Shown piece by piece: positions 24,528-43,704 of a stretch of DNA of 64,000 bases. The notes under the pieces were generated by a model, which searched no databases, was not told where the DNA came from, and worked only from the letters and a program-made list of their open reading frames with translations. The position numbers and the translations under genes are program-made. Source of the DNA: Gordionus sp. m RMFG-2023 (lineage: Eukaryota; Nematomorpha; Gordioida; Chordodea; Parachordodidae); NCBI RefSeq assembly GCF_954871325.1, contig NC_088776.1, positions 60,164,954 through 60,228,953 on the forward strand, read 5' to 3'. How positions within the stretch are numbered: the first letter of the stretch is position 1; each line of letters opens with the position of its first letter.

Positions 24528-25143
24528 CAAATTTTTATTTATTAATTAATATTATTGTATATTACAAACTAATATATAAAATTAAAAAAAAAAATTTATT
24601 TTTAAATTTTTCAATGTTGTATTGTAACCCAAAATTTTAAAATTTAATACTAATTTTTTTTCTTGTGGAGCTAAATACTATAAAAGATGCACATGGAAAA
24701 TTTAATATCATCAAGTTCTGGAAGTATTGTCTATTTAATATTCATAACATTTTATGTAGATTGTGAGTCAGGTGATGATTAGAGATATAAATTTTGTTCA
24801 TTTGCATTTAGAGAAAATAGAACTGTTAGTTTCATACATACCAAAAAAGTATAAGAATTTAGCGTTGCTTTCTACACACTACATTATGATAACAAAATTG
24901 ATGCATCAACTGATGAGTTTAAAAAACCAGAAATTATAACTTTTTATTATTTAACAAAAACTGGAGTTGATATAGTTGATCAACTATCCTCCTATTATAT
25001 ATCCACAATAGATGGCTATTGATTTTTTATACTATAGTAAATATATCATTAATATTGATAGTTTATAAAGCTAATAATATATCGAATATAAAAATTTATA
25101 AAATTATTAGCAATGGAACTGAAAACTCCATATATGATCAACA
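24528..25143 (+). mobile_element. piggyBac-like fragment, inverted partner
   Basis: This stretch is the reverse complement of 23028-23655 with few differences. It carries the same transposase tail (..CIYKFCSF/'FRENRTVSFIHTKK' region, KPEIITFYYLTKTGVDIVDQ) on the plus strand. The homology stops at ~25143, before the terminal repeat, so one end is missing. Together the two pieces form ~620 bp inverted arms separated by ~870 bp. Confidence 0.78.
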
Positions 25144-27234
25144 GATCTGAGAACCATGTTTTGTAGTTAACAGTCCTAACTCCATGGGCTCAATAACTTT
25201 TTATATAATAATTTATTTAAGCACTTCTTTCTATCATCAAAAAAAATAGATCAACGTGTTCAGTTTTCCAAAATCCAGCTTTTGATTAATTAATCACTGC
25301 AAGTCGATTAAAAATATACCTTTCCCGGAGGCACGTCAATTTGGAAATTACAAGACTTAATCAATAACGGATATTCATAATTATTGCCTTTTGCTATTAG
25401 ATTTTATATTAATTTTTTTAAATTAAATTTTTCGAACCGGTTCGATTCAATTCATATTTTTTAAAATTAAATTTGCGAACAATTTTGTGATCACGGTTCC
25501 TTTTTAAATTAACAACTCGTTTTCTGGGCATTAATAAAATCTAACACCGGATTGACACGAAGCGGTGCAACAAACCGGGGTCTATCCCGGCGCTAGAATG
25601 GATATAACTAGGCCTTAGATCGCGCCTATTTATTGGATAAATAAAATTCCTAACAAAAATTTAATAAGCCCAAATGATATACCATCTCTTACGATTTGAC
25701 TATTCTAACCAAAGCTCATATAAGGTCTAACCCTAATACCGTGTTGTTAAACATCAAAAATTTTACGTAACCTGGTATAGTTTCTAATCAAAAAATTTAC
25801 TGTAACCTGAGCCCTACACGATGTGCCCGATTAGTCGATCTACGAGCCACACTTCTGAAACGATTATATCTTTGAGGCGACTAAGGAGTCGGGTTGCCAT
25901 CTATAAAATGAAAAGGTTTATCTCTTGTTTAGAAGTCATGGTTGATTATTCGATGTATGTCATTTTCTTTGATTCTGTAACCCAGAATAAAATGCACTAA
26001 CACCAGGGTTTAGCGGTAAAAACATTGGAGTACAAAATTGTTTTATTTTATTTTAACGATTAATTACAATTCTGACATGTATTAATCATTTTTTTTTTAA
26101 ATATGGACAAATCAAATACAATAAGGTTATATAAATAAATTATTCAAATTAACTCATTTACAATATACTTAATATTCTTCACCTTTGCTAAATTTATTAA
26201 ATTTTTATTGAATTAGCCACACAAACCTTAGGGTATTCTAATAGAAGGATCTATAGCGACAATTATTGCTGATTTAACAGTCGCCTACTATATTTAGGAA
26301 TGGAGGATCCAAGCGCCGTCATCTATCGAAATCGTTATCTCACATATCATATACATGCTTGGACCCAGGAATTTCCTTGCTATATCACTTAACATACCAT
26401 AATTATGCCTACCAACAAAAAGATGATGACCAATCATGATCATGAACTGTAGACGGGGACTCAATATGGCTTGCTCTTCGTTTAAACAAAGCATCAAACA
26501 TCTAAACTTACATGTAACCCTTTGAGATTCATTGACTAGTCATGAGGACCTCGTTTAGTGACTAACAGATACCATGTAATATAGTTTTCTTAAAAAAGCC
26601 CGATAAGCATGAAGATTTCGCTCATAACTGACAGAGAGTTTATGACATTTATTTACAAATCTTGAAGCTTACATAATTATTATTTTGGCTAAAAATCAAA
26701 TAGACCCAAATTAGGCATTTTTAACGATACTATTGTAAATACCTATATCGACAATAATGAAATTCTCAATTTTAAGGCAAATTTTTTTGGAAAAAAAAAC
26801 GGGGTAGAAAATATACTTTCAAAATATATGATGGGAAATCAAAAAATTGGAATAATCCAATTATATCTTTCTTCTTCTTGCTAATCAATTATTGGATTTA
26901 TATATAAAAAAAATTCTCTTATAAAAAATCCTTTTCTTTTCTTAAGATAAGGAAAAATAATTAATTAATAATTAATTAATTTTTTTTAAACATTCTTTCT
27001 TAAAAAAAGAAAACCAATCAGGGCTGTTAAAATTTCCTGGTGCAATGATACTTAAATGTATAAATTAAAGCGTGTTTTAAAACTTCCAAAAGTCTAAAAA
27101 ATATAATTTTTAAGAATAAATTAAAAAACCAAAATTAATTTAATAAAATAAAATAGAAATCATTTTTGTTTGTATAGGTATATATATATATAAATATAAG
27201 TTTTTACTTATTAAATTCATAAAAATTTATTGCA
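25144..27234. other. spacer upstream of the protease pair
   Basis: Mostly AT-rich with no recognised gene. It includes the unidentified minus-strand open frame at 26294-26510 and AT-only stretches such as 26900-27000. The promoter of the first protease gene should lie at its right end, but I see no TATA box or initiator that stands out from the AT background. Confidence 0.4.
26294..26510 (-). CDS. unidentified exon-like open frame
   Basis: A minus-strand frame of about 70 codons reads CLNEEQAILSPRLQFMIMIG, then HHLFVGRHNYGMLSDIARKF, then ICEITISIDDGAWIL before a stop. Unlike most open frames here it is not low-complexity and has mixed codon use, which makes a true or recently lost coding sequence plausible. 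I do not recognise the family. Upstream and downstream splice partners were not found, so it may be an isolated exon, a retrocopy fragment or chance. Confidence 0.3.
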
Positions 27235-30200
27235 ATGAGTAACATTTTTATTTTCTGTATAACTTTGGTGTTGGCAATTAGAGGAAGCGTCATCGATTCT
27301 ACTTCGGCATACAAAAGTTCAAATTTGGATAAAAGTATTCATTACTTGTGTTTTTTAAAACTTTCTATATTAAACAAAACAATAGGCTTAAACAGAAAAC
27401 AGGGGTATTATTTATTAATCGGTGTTTATAATAGGTGTTAAGGTTAGTATTTGAGTGAGTATCCACACTTTATATTTAAGATTTGTAGGCATTTTTTTAT
27501 TGTCTTAGATACACATAATTAAGTAAGTATTATTTAAGAAATTCTCTTACTATATCTATTTTTTTTACTTCTAGCTTACTTTTTTAAAATAATAAAATTA
27601 ATAAATTAACAAATTAACAATTATCAAATATTTAAGTTAAGTTATATATATATATATTTAATTGAACCTAATTTCATCATTTTATGTATTAGTTGAATAT
27701 TTAGGAAGTGCCTATAGTATAAAAACTTATATTTAGATTTATAATCTAAAATTCAAAAAATCATGGCAGAAATTGAAAATTCGGATTCTAACACAATGAA
27801 ATGCAGAATATCTTATGCCTCTAATCATTCTGAAAATTGTAGTTACTCTCAATCTGACATGGGTGGAAGTGAAGATAGTATTTTAATATGGCCTTGGCAA
27901 GTTTTATTTACTTTTAACATTTTTATTTTTTAAATTTGTTTTTTTTAAAAAAAGGTTAGGATTACGACTGCTAGACATACTTGTGGCGGGACCGTAATAT
28001 CTCCTAAATATATATTGACAGCTGCTCATTGCTTCGAGAAAAAGTAACCAAATTTAACTATTTTTTTTTGTCTTCTTTCGAATATTACACTATGAAACAT
28101 TAAGAATAAGATTTAACCTTAATGGAGGAATCTAAAATGATAGATAATAAATTATTTACAAAACATCAGGAATAGGGTCGTTCTAAAATTAACGAAGGTT
28201 AAGAATTAAGACGCCAGAAGGGATTATACAACAAAAAATTTGATCCGTGTTTTAAGTGGAGTAAAAAAAATAGATTAATAAATTATCATGGAATAGTAAT
28301 TATAAAACGATATATATTTACAAATCTGTAAAATAGACCTAAATTAAGGTGTTAAATAATATTTGTGGAAGGTATAACATATTTAAAATATAACTATATT
28401 ATTAACACAAACTTCCTTTTGTTATTCCCATAAAGATTTTATTTTAAACTGATCAATAGAGATTAAAAACATTTTGGTCGCGTTGTAACTCAACTAATTT
28501 TTTGTTCTTAGCGTTGGTTCTTCAAAATACTCTTAAAGAGTGCTAGAACGCTGTCTTTATATATATTCCAAATTAATGTATCTATAAATTTTAAAATACA
28601 AATTAGCGCGTCAATTGAAAGCATAAAGGTTTCGATAGGTGAGGACAAATGTAACGATAAGAATGAAAGGATGATATTACAAGCTGCGCGGGTTTACGTA
28701 CACCCTAAATACGTGACTAAAGAGAACGATATCGCTTTGTTAGAGTTAAAAAACGACGAAATCGATCTAAATCAAATATCTAATAACCTCGTGTGTTTAC
28801 CGGACAAATATGAAAACGTCCCATTGGAAAAGATTTGTTATATATCTGGTTGGAGTTCAATTTATGGTAATCATCATAGTTAAAGCATTTGAGCGATGAA
28901 TTACTTAAAATATATATAATGCTAAAAGTGTTTCTACTTGGGTACCAATCTGCTCAGACAGGGGGATGATCTCCTCATAAGGATACCCTGTGAGCAACTC
29001 TATTTATTAACTACTAAAGCGCAAAAATTCTTTAATTAAGTTATAAAATTAAGGATTTATTTGAGATTCTCAAGAATTAGCATTATTTATATTTCTCTTC
29101 CTGATTATTCCGTGCCCCTTCCTCACGTTTCTTAAAAATTTGAAGAAAAAAAAATTACTCTTTTTCTCACAATCAATTTATGACATTATTTAATTTATTT
29201 ATGTAAAAAAAACAATAATTAAATCATATATTTTGAAGAAATTACTTAACTCTGGTAAATTATTTCGATAAATATTAAAAGTATAATATTAAAGTAATAA
29301 TTGTTTTTATATAGGTCAACATTAATTTCCAGTAAAAAAAAAAGTCATAAACTATCACATGGCAAACAATTATCACTAATTGTATTTTTAGAAGGTTCTT
29401 TTTTAGAAGAGGTACCCTCACCATCATACCATTCCTTTTACCCCACCCCCCCTCTCGATTCTACTAAAGTTAACGGTGTCATACTCCCTCTCCCGATCCA
29501 CTTGCTACAGTAGTGCTGTTAAAATGAAGATTTTTTTTCATATAGGAACAAAGTTCTAGACATTTATATTATCAAAATCTCGATGATTAGACTTTTTCTG
29601 GATAAAATATTGAGTTGGCCGTTACTAAAAATCGGCTCAAAACTAGCCATTCAACAACACCCCACCACTACAGAGCACTTAATTAATGACATTACATATT
29701 TATTTATTTAATAAAAAAAACGCTATATGTAAAGGATACTAATCGATATAAAAAAAATTCTCATATATATTATTTTAACAAAGACTTCAATGGTACTTAT
29801 GGTTTGCAATGTGTCCTACAGAAAATGTGCCTTAAAGATAACGATGGACGAGCATGCGATTATCAATTACACGATGATGACCTAGTATGGGTGCATACCT
29901 ACGGAAGCAGTCCTTGCCACGTAATCAGCCATCATCAAAATTTAACGCGCGTAAAATCTAAATGTGACTTTCATACCTTGTTTAAAACAGTTACTTATAA
30001 AAGAGGCCCCATCATGGACCTATCTGGCCATATCTTTCATAAAATTTTGTTAAAAAAATATTTGGTCAGATTCGGACCGTAACAAATAATCTGATTTTAA
30101 AATATTGATTATCGAAATTATTGATTAAAAAAATCAATAAATTAACGACGATATATTTATTGGTTTAACAAAATAAAACATTTTCTGAAGATTTTTGTTT

Positions 30201-30745
30201 TTTTTAAAAAAAAATTTTAGTTATTGATTTTAAAAAGTGTTTTTAAAATAAAAAATTCTATGTAGTTAATTTAAATCAATTCTTAAGTTTAGTATTTGAA
30301 ATATTCCCATAGAATTCTTTGATCTAAGTTTCTTATTTGGGATCTATCATTTTTGGCCACCCGAGTTATAAGGATAGGCATATACATATAATGAAGTCCA
30401 CCATTAAAAATGCGATGAGATGGAATGCTAAATGCCCTTCAATGGCGCTTATTTACATTCTAATTTACATTGATTACAACTGACTTCAGTATATATATAC
30501 ACTTTTAAAATAAGAGAATCACTTAGTTCCCTAGGTTAAGTAATTAACGTCATCGTATTTAGAAATTATTTTTTTAGGAGGATCCCAGAAGTCCCATGTC
30601 ATGCAAAATTAACGGCATTTGGAAGATTATTGGTATAACAATCATGGGTGATGAATGTGGAGAAAAAGACACTTACAATATGGCTGGAATTTACGTGGAT
30701 GTCAGAAATTATATCGAATGGATAAATACAATTATTTTGCGTTAA
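27235..30745 (+). CDS. chymotrypsin-fold serine protease homolog lacking Ser195
   Basis: Six exons in consistent phase: 27235-27334, 27770-27900, 27955-28043, 28607-28866, 29784-29920 and 30578-30745, giving 294 residues. Exon 1 encodes a signal peptide ([18 protein letters not shown]). Exon 2 leads to [13 protein letters not shown], the domain start. Exon 3 keeps the catalytic His ([11 protein letters not shown]). Exon 4 keeps the catalytic Asp (NDIALLEL) and a [11 protein letters not shown] block. The catalytic Ser motif, normally GDSGGP, reads EDPRSPMSC, so Ser195 is Pro and the protein should be inactive. Exon 6 ends with a normal C-terminal helix region ([14 protein letters not shown]). 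The usual IVGG start is DMGG, and no Arg or Lys precedes it. All frames are open, so it looks like a maintained secreted pseudoprotease rather than a dead gene. It is the tandem duplicate of the gene at 37143-43704. Confidence 0.88.
29510..29663. mobile_element. palindromic MITE (family 1), truncated copy
   Basis: The right half is well kept (GGATAAAATATTGAGTTGGCC .. ATCGGCTCAAAACTAGCC .. TTCAACAACAC). The left end is shortened to TAGTGCTGTTAAAATGAAG. It sits in intron 4 of the protease homolog gene. Confidence 0.7.
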
Positions 30746-32610
30746 TGTTTTCTCTTCATTATAGAAAGATTATAATTACCGAAAATTATTTGCTATATAA
30801 CTATATAATAATTAAACATTAAATTTAAAGTCTACGAAATTATAACTTTAATAAAATAAAATATTGTTTTTGTAGTTTACCAATGACAATGACATACAAA
30901 AACTATACCTTGACAGACACTTCATTCATTTAAACTAGTGTGGTTAAAAAGCCTTATTAAGGTCTATTTTTAAAAACAACCCGATCTTTCTTTCTTTTTC
31001 CTTCCTTCCTTCCTTCCAATAAATCAACTAGCCATTTATTTCCAGTAAATTTCTTATGAAAACTGTTTTTTTAAAAAAATAAAAGTTTGGAGTTATTTAT
31101 TTATAAAAAATTTCTAATAAACACGAAACCAAAATAGAGTGCCACCAGCTGCTTTGCGTTTAAAGATGTTTCAAATCGCTATTTGGTAAAATTTATCAGT
31201 GTGTATTTTATTTTTTAAATAGAAGCACATATATTCTAATATATTAAATATTTTAATATATATATATATAGTGTTGTTCTCTTTTTGAGGATTTTTAAAA
31301 TCGGCTATCAATATTTTATCCCAGAGGAATACTACGCAAGCTCGAAGATTTTCCATAGAAGAAACAAAAGTCTTGACATATATTAAAGAAATCTGACAAT
31401 ATTTTTCTGGCTAAAATACTGAGTCAGTCGTTTTAAAAAATCGGCTAAAAAGGAGCCGTTTAACAACACTCTATATATATGTGTTCTTTTATATAAAATT
31501 GAAATCGTTTAAAAAAAAGTTTAACAAATCTAAGCAACGCATGTAATTTAAATTAAGAGGGGTATTAGTATATTTTATAAAAATAGTTTTTTAAATAATT
31601 ACAATTTATATATATATTTATTTATTGTGGTGCGGTATTGTTTGTTAGGAAAAAAAATTTTGCTTAGTACATTATCATCCTGATAATTAAATTGATTGAA
31701 TCTAAACAAAAAAAATTTGAGAAAATACATGTAGAAATTGACACTATAATTCTACCTGCCGAGAAGTGTTTAACTCTAATGGCAGCGTCTCTATTTTAAT
31801 TTACCTTTTTTTTTATAAGAGAATATATTTCTTATAAGATTGAAATAGAAATTAAATTTTATTTTAATATTTTATGTATTTGTTTAAATAATTACGATAA
31901 CATTTTCCATCATTTTTTTATTATACAAGTACATCATAATTTAAATTTTTTTTAAAAAAAGGGTGAAAATAAAAAATAAATAAGTATATAAAATATCAAC
32001 ATAGCTCAATGATTAAATATTATATTTAAGATAAATTTAAATAAATAACCAAATATTATTTTTATTGTATTTAACCAATACATTAATTAAGATTATTTTT
32101 AGAACAATTTTCTACAATAAAATTAGAGGACAGTAGGAACTACCAAAAAATAGCCCCCTCTCGCTCATGAGTCTTGAAAATAGCGATGAGCCTTACGTTT
32201 TATAAAGAGATACCTTTTACATTCATTATAATTCTCCGTTCACAGTTAGCGAGAATCCGCGGCGAATTAGGGGCCTTAAGTTACTTTAATCTTAGGGTGA
32301 CCCTAATATTTAAAAATATGTATCGGGCCATGGCAAAATTTTTTTTATAAAAATTTCGGGTCGGGTTTTTCGTGCCGGGTTTTATGAAATTTTAGACTGA
32401 TGATATCTTTAATACCCGGGTTTTGCCAATGAAGTGAAGTGGGAAGCACCATTAGGTTGTTAACACCATAAATATTATTGTAGATGTTGTGATTATGTAT
32501 TTTTACTTTATTTATATATATAATTTTTTATAATATCCAATGTCAATCAAATAATGTTTAAATTGTGATAAATATATTTAATTATATATAATATCATATG
32601 ACACAATTAT
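30746..32610. other. spacer after the first protease gene
   Basis: No gene recognised. It contains a short CTTC/CTTT microsatellite near 30990-31015, a family 1 MITE (31268-31471), a ~65 bp block at 31735-31800 that recurs at 42990-43070, and the left half of an older repeat (about 32460-32610) that is interrupted by the hAT element. Confidence 0.5.
31268..31471. mobile_element. palindromic MITE (family 1), copy
   Basis: The left end is TAGTGTTGTTCTCTTTTTGAG and the right end AAAAAGGAGCCGTTTAACAACACT. The interior has AATCGGCTATCAATATTTTA, ACGCAAGCTCGAAGATTTTC and, inverted, CAATATTTTTCTGGCTAAAA. It is near full length and non-coding. Confidence 0.8.
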
Positions 32611-32618
32611 ATGATATG

Positions 32619-35052
32619 CAGTGACCCCTACAACGGGGGGGGGTCCGAAGCAACTGCTTCTATAAATTTCTATGGGGGTACTTTTTTTTTTTAAATTTAT
32701 TTTTTTTTAAAAAATATTTATGGTCGATGTTTAGCAAATTAGTTTGTTATAAGATATTTTTTATCATAAAATTATTTTTCCACTTTCAAGATTTGACGCA
32801 AAATTAAAATTTTATCAAAGTGAATAGTAAAAATTTAAATATTAAATCTTATATATAATCATTTATAATTTTTAGATCATTGTCAAAATATGCCCAAAAA
32901 TATTAACCAAAAAAAATATAAATGCTTATCTCGCAATCAAGCCTTCTGGGGGAACAGGCAACAAGATGGCAATATGATGAGCCTTATTAAACTTATTGCA
33001 GATTCTGAGCCTGTTCTTAAAATGTATATAAAAGATAATGAAGAAAGAAGAAGTGAGAAAAAAATTAAGGGATTAAAATCTAAATTATATTCAAATCTGT
33101 TATCATATAATAACAAAATATTCTTATTCTTATTGAAACCATGAAAAATATGGTTATAAAAAAAATTTAAAAGGAGATTGTATTCAACAGGTGCTATTCA
33201 ATTATAGTTGATGGCACATATGATGTATCGAAATCAGAAGCAATAGCTTTGATAGTGAGATATGTTGAAAATAGCGAGACACCTAAGCCCGTTGAAAGGC
33301 TGATAGACATTTATTGTACGGGAAATACAACGGGCCTCGATATTAAAAAGAATATAATATCCAAGCTTGGCTCCATGAATCTACCCCTCGAATTCCAAGT
33401 GGGGCAAAATTATGATGGCGCCTCAAACATGAGTGGAAGAATTATTAGAGTGCAGGCTTTGATTAGAGCGGAGGCGCCAAAGACAGCTTTTATTTGGTGC
33501 TATTGTCATCGTTTAAATTTAATAGTTGTTCAATTATGCCAATCAGTAAAAAAGCTGCGAAATGTCTTAGGAATATTAGACGAAATTTACGTATATTTTA
33601 ATGGTGTTAAAAGATATGAAGTGCTCAAAACATGTCAGAGTGATTTGCTGACAAAATCACATAGATTTTTACGCATCAAGAATACCACTCGGTAATATTA
33701 TCTTAATTGTTTCGGTTTCGATTAAATTTTTTCCTACTTTATGATGCTTTGAGGGCAGCTTTGGCAAATTTAAAGGATTCTGAAGATCCTGCCACTTCCA
33801 ATATGGCTAGTGCTATAGTCTATAGAATAGAAAAATTTTATTTTATTTTATCACTATGTGTTTTGGATAAAATATTGTTGATAACAAGCTTGGCTTGTAC
33901 AAAATTGCAAACCATTTCGAAGGATATAGGGTGCAATAAATCAAATTCAATTGGCAAAAGATTGCCTGATTAATATGAGAAGTATAATTTAAATTATTAT
34001 CTTTTATTATTTTATAATCCTAAAATATATAATAACACTGAATTTTTGGATGTCTTTTCAAAGGCCCAAGATTTTATGAAGAAGAGAAATTTACCTTTGA
34101 TTTTGAAAGTTCAAGACTTCAAACATTACAATCCAAAAAGGAGAGGTGTATATATATACTTTCATCATTAAATATAATATTTTATTTTAGCTTTAAAATC
34201 AGTGTGTTTTATGCTGCACTTGATTTAATTATTATGCAGTTTAGTGAAAGATTTAACGATGAATCGATAAAATTTTTGAGTCAAACATCATTTTTTACCC
34301 CACAAAGGGAATGGCGGAAAAGGCAATTGTTAAAGATGATATCAAGGATATATGTGAATTTTATAAATTAAATACAAGTCAAGTTTTTGAGGAAATGTTG
34401 ATGTTTAGAAATATTTATAAAATGGCTAAAACGGGGGACGTAATTATTACTCGTGACCTAGAGGTTAAAGAAGATTTGTCAGATTCTGAGAATTGTAAAT
34501 TTATTTAATTAAAATATTTTTACTAATACATTATTTAGCTTCTTCTGATGATGATAATAATTCTGAGATGAATGATTCAGACTGGAGAAACTATTCATTT
34601 ATTTTACCTTATAGTCTGCTTATAAATTTTTCTGCTTTCCCAAATTTAACAATTTTATATAAATATTTATTAACTATTCCTACTACATCATGTACTGCCG
34701 AAAGGGTCATGAGTAAAATTAAACTAATTAAAACAAGACTTCGTAGTGTCATGAAAGATCCATTTCTTAATAATTTAACCATTTTATCAATGGAAAATAA
34801 TTTATTTAAACAATTAAATATTGATGAAATTATAAATTATTTTGCTTTCTCTTCCCCTAATTTATCTAAATTATTAATTTAAAAATAATAATATTTTTAA
34901 AGCATATATTTTTTACATTATATTTATATTATAATAAATATTGAAAATTATTTTTGAAATTTATTGGTGTCAAAAAACAATTTACAATGGGGGGGGGGGG
35001 TACTTTAGGGGGGTATTCTGCTTCTATCCCTCAAAAAGTGTAGGGGTCACTG
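32619..35052 (+). mobile_element. hAT transposon (ZMYM1-like transposase), 2.4 kb
   Basis: The ends are CAGTGACCCCTACA and TGTAGGGGTCACTG, an exact 14 bp inverted repeat. An exact 8 bp target duplication ATGATATG lies at 32611-32618 and 35053-35060. Both are diagnostic of hAT. Subterminal poly(G) tracts lie inside each end. Identical ends and target duplication imply a fairly recent insertion. The element sits between the two protease genes and inside an older repeat whose uninterrupted counterpart is at ~51735-51920. Confidence 0.95.
32890..34882 (+). pseudogene. hAT transposase, ZMYM1/DUF4371-like, in pieces
   Basis: Plus-strand segments read in family order. 32890-33144: MPKNINQKKYK.. and a basic stretch. 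33190-33695: the RNase H-like core start SIIVDGTYDVSKSEAIAL, then IVRYVENSETP, GQNYDGASNMSG and FIWCYCHRLNLIVVQ. 33734-33973: YDALRAALANLKDSEDP. 34311-34508: an acidic linker. 34568-34882: the C-terminal hAT dimerisation domain (LLTIPTTSCTAERVMSKIKL). The 'TSCTAER' and 'YDGASNM' blocks are hallmarks. Gaps between pieces contain stops; some could be short introns (for example the ~60 nt between NTTR and YDALRA, which starts GTAATA), others look like decay. Activity is doubtful. Confidence 0.85.
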
Positions 35053-35805
35053 ATGATATGTATGTAAGATATCAAGAGATTATCAATAACTATGGATTAG
35101 AGAGATGACAGTGATCATCTGAAAACCAACTACTTTATTGTGTAAAAGTTATATATATATTATTATAATTTGATGCGTACAAGTTAAATTTATTTTGTTA
35201 TATATATATATGTGTGATTGAATTAATAAATAAAATATATATGGAAATTGGCGATATTTTAGCGTATTTTAGATAACCCACCTTTTGCTGGCCTTTGGTT
35301 ACATTTTTAAATAATAGTTTTGATTTTTTATTATATAAAAACAAATATTTTCAATAATTTTGATATTATAATCATTATATTTTTTTATAAAATAAAATTA
35401 ACTTATCTTATTTATCTATCAAAAATATAGTTTATGATGATAATTTTATACATTTCTAGAAATTAGGAGGAGAAAAGGATGAGGGGGGGGTGATGTAGAT
35501 TTTTTAAAAATATTAGCTTAAAATGATATTTATCAAATCTAGCAAATATATAGCTGATATCATCTCTCTTTATTCATTTTAGAAGCTCAATAAGAAATTT
35601 TTTAGTTTTTTTCTTCCCACTAATTTATTTTTTACACTTAAATATTTTGAATTTTATGATTAATCAATACTATTAACAGACTTAATATCCGACCTATGCA
35701 TTCTTTCAGATAAAACTTAGCTTACGCCGTCAAGCTCTGGGATGTCAGTTAATCTTCAAACCCCTATCACCCCTCTTCATGTTTAGGGAAAGTTGGGAAT
35801 TTACT

Positions 35806-35991
35806 AATATTGTTAAAAAGCATTAATTATAACCAAAAATAACATTATGTAATCCTAAAGATTTTTCACATAGTTTGCAGAAATTCTTGGACATCAATTT
35901 GCCGAATCTGGATGCTTACCTAATATTATTTTAACTCTAAACTTAATTTCTTTGAAAAATCAAATAGAATCGGTTTTTTTAACGACACTAG
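35806..35991. mobile_element. family 1-related MITE, second subfamily
   Basis: The ends are TATTGTTAAAAAGC and TTTTTTTAACGACACTAG. The interior shares AATAACATTATGTAATCCTA and the following AAGATTTT..CACATAG with the copy at 12706-12912. Non-coding. Confidence 0.65.
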
Positions 35992-36442
35992 GATTTACTT
36001 ATTGTTTGAACGTTCCGTCTAATTTTTATTATCTACCACCTAAAACCATAAGAATTAACCGCCATAAATTTGCCAACTTTGATAGTGGTTCTTGATTGAA
36101 GCTATTCCCATCCAAATCCTAGGTATTAACCTCTCTTTCTGAATGATTAAGTATCCTAATTGGTCTTTTATTTGCAATATGTTTTTATCTTTCACCTGTT
36201 CTCATTACAACATCAGAGTTGAAGACAATTAAGATCATCCTTTTTTTCTTAAACTCGCCATTCTTATTACTCAACTCTCAAAGAAGAGTCACTATTTCAT
36301 AACCATAAATCTCAATACTTATGGTTTAAAATTTTATTTAATTCCATTGTTAAGGGGGTATTCAACTTGCCCGAGATTGAACTCGTCTAAACGTACGCAC
36401 AAAACCTAAAACCTAAGAAAACTTCTTTTCGGTGTCCGAAAG

Positions 36443-36450
36443 AAAGAAAA

Positions 36451-36522
<72 letters not shown>

Positions 36523-36531
36523 AGAAAGAAA
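36443..36531. repeat. GAAA microsatellite
   Basis: About 20 tandem copies of GAAA with minor interruptions. It gives a spurious Phe/Leu/Ser-rich open frame on the minus strand. It lies ~600 bp upstream of the second protease gene. Confidence 0.95.
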
Positions 36532-37142
36532 AAACAGATTTTCCCAATTATAAATATTTTGATTAAAATAGGCACTTTAGTACTTAGAAAAATTCTTCAA
36601 TTTATTGGCGATACTATACAGTAAAGATTTGCCCTGCCGCCTAGAATTACTTTTTTCTGTATCTTCTAATGATTTTATTACCCCGTAGATTATATCAAAT
36701 CTAAATAGCAAAAAATAATAATTGACGAGAAAAATTTAGCAACTGGGAAGCATGTTTACAAAAAAAGCAGCCTGGACACTCTTATATACAAAAAAAAATA
36801 TAGAAATTTTGTGACCAATACGGTAAAATGTTTTTACTTATTCTCATTATTTTTTTTTAAAGTCAAAACAATTTCCACAAAAATTATATGAAAAACTTTT
36901 TTTTAATTCAGGTATAAAAGAAATTTAATTTTATTATTCATTGAAAAATCTATAATTTTTTCCTGGATCGTTGACTCTACCAACTTGTATAAATTAAAAC
37001 GCTTTTTAAAAAAAATAATTTACGTGTTAGAAACAAAATCTTTAAACCTAAATTTAATAAATAAATTTTTTGTATTTTTCTTTTTCAAGTTATGTTTTTA
37101 TATCTAAATAATTTTTGAAAAACAGAAAAAATTTTTATTGTG

Positions 37143-43704
<6,562 letters not shown>

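Larger units (their letters stand above)
35061..37142. other. spacer upstream of the second protease gene
   Basis: The left edge (to ~35120) is the right half of the repeat split by the hAT element. A family 1-related MITE lies at 35806-35991 and a GAAA microsatellite at 36443-36531. Near 36980-37130 the sequence resembles the DNA just upstream of the first protease gene (TATAAATTAAAACGC versus TATAAATTAAAGCGT), showing that the duplication included promoter-proximal DNA. Confidence 0.55.

Noticed and set aside
25738-25830. Possible further family 1 MITE (GTGTTGTTAAACATC)
   Set aside because: Only the first dozen bases match; no inverted partner end was found.
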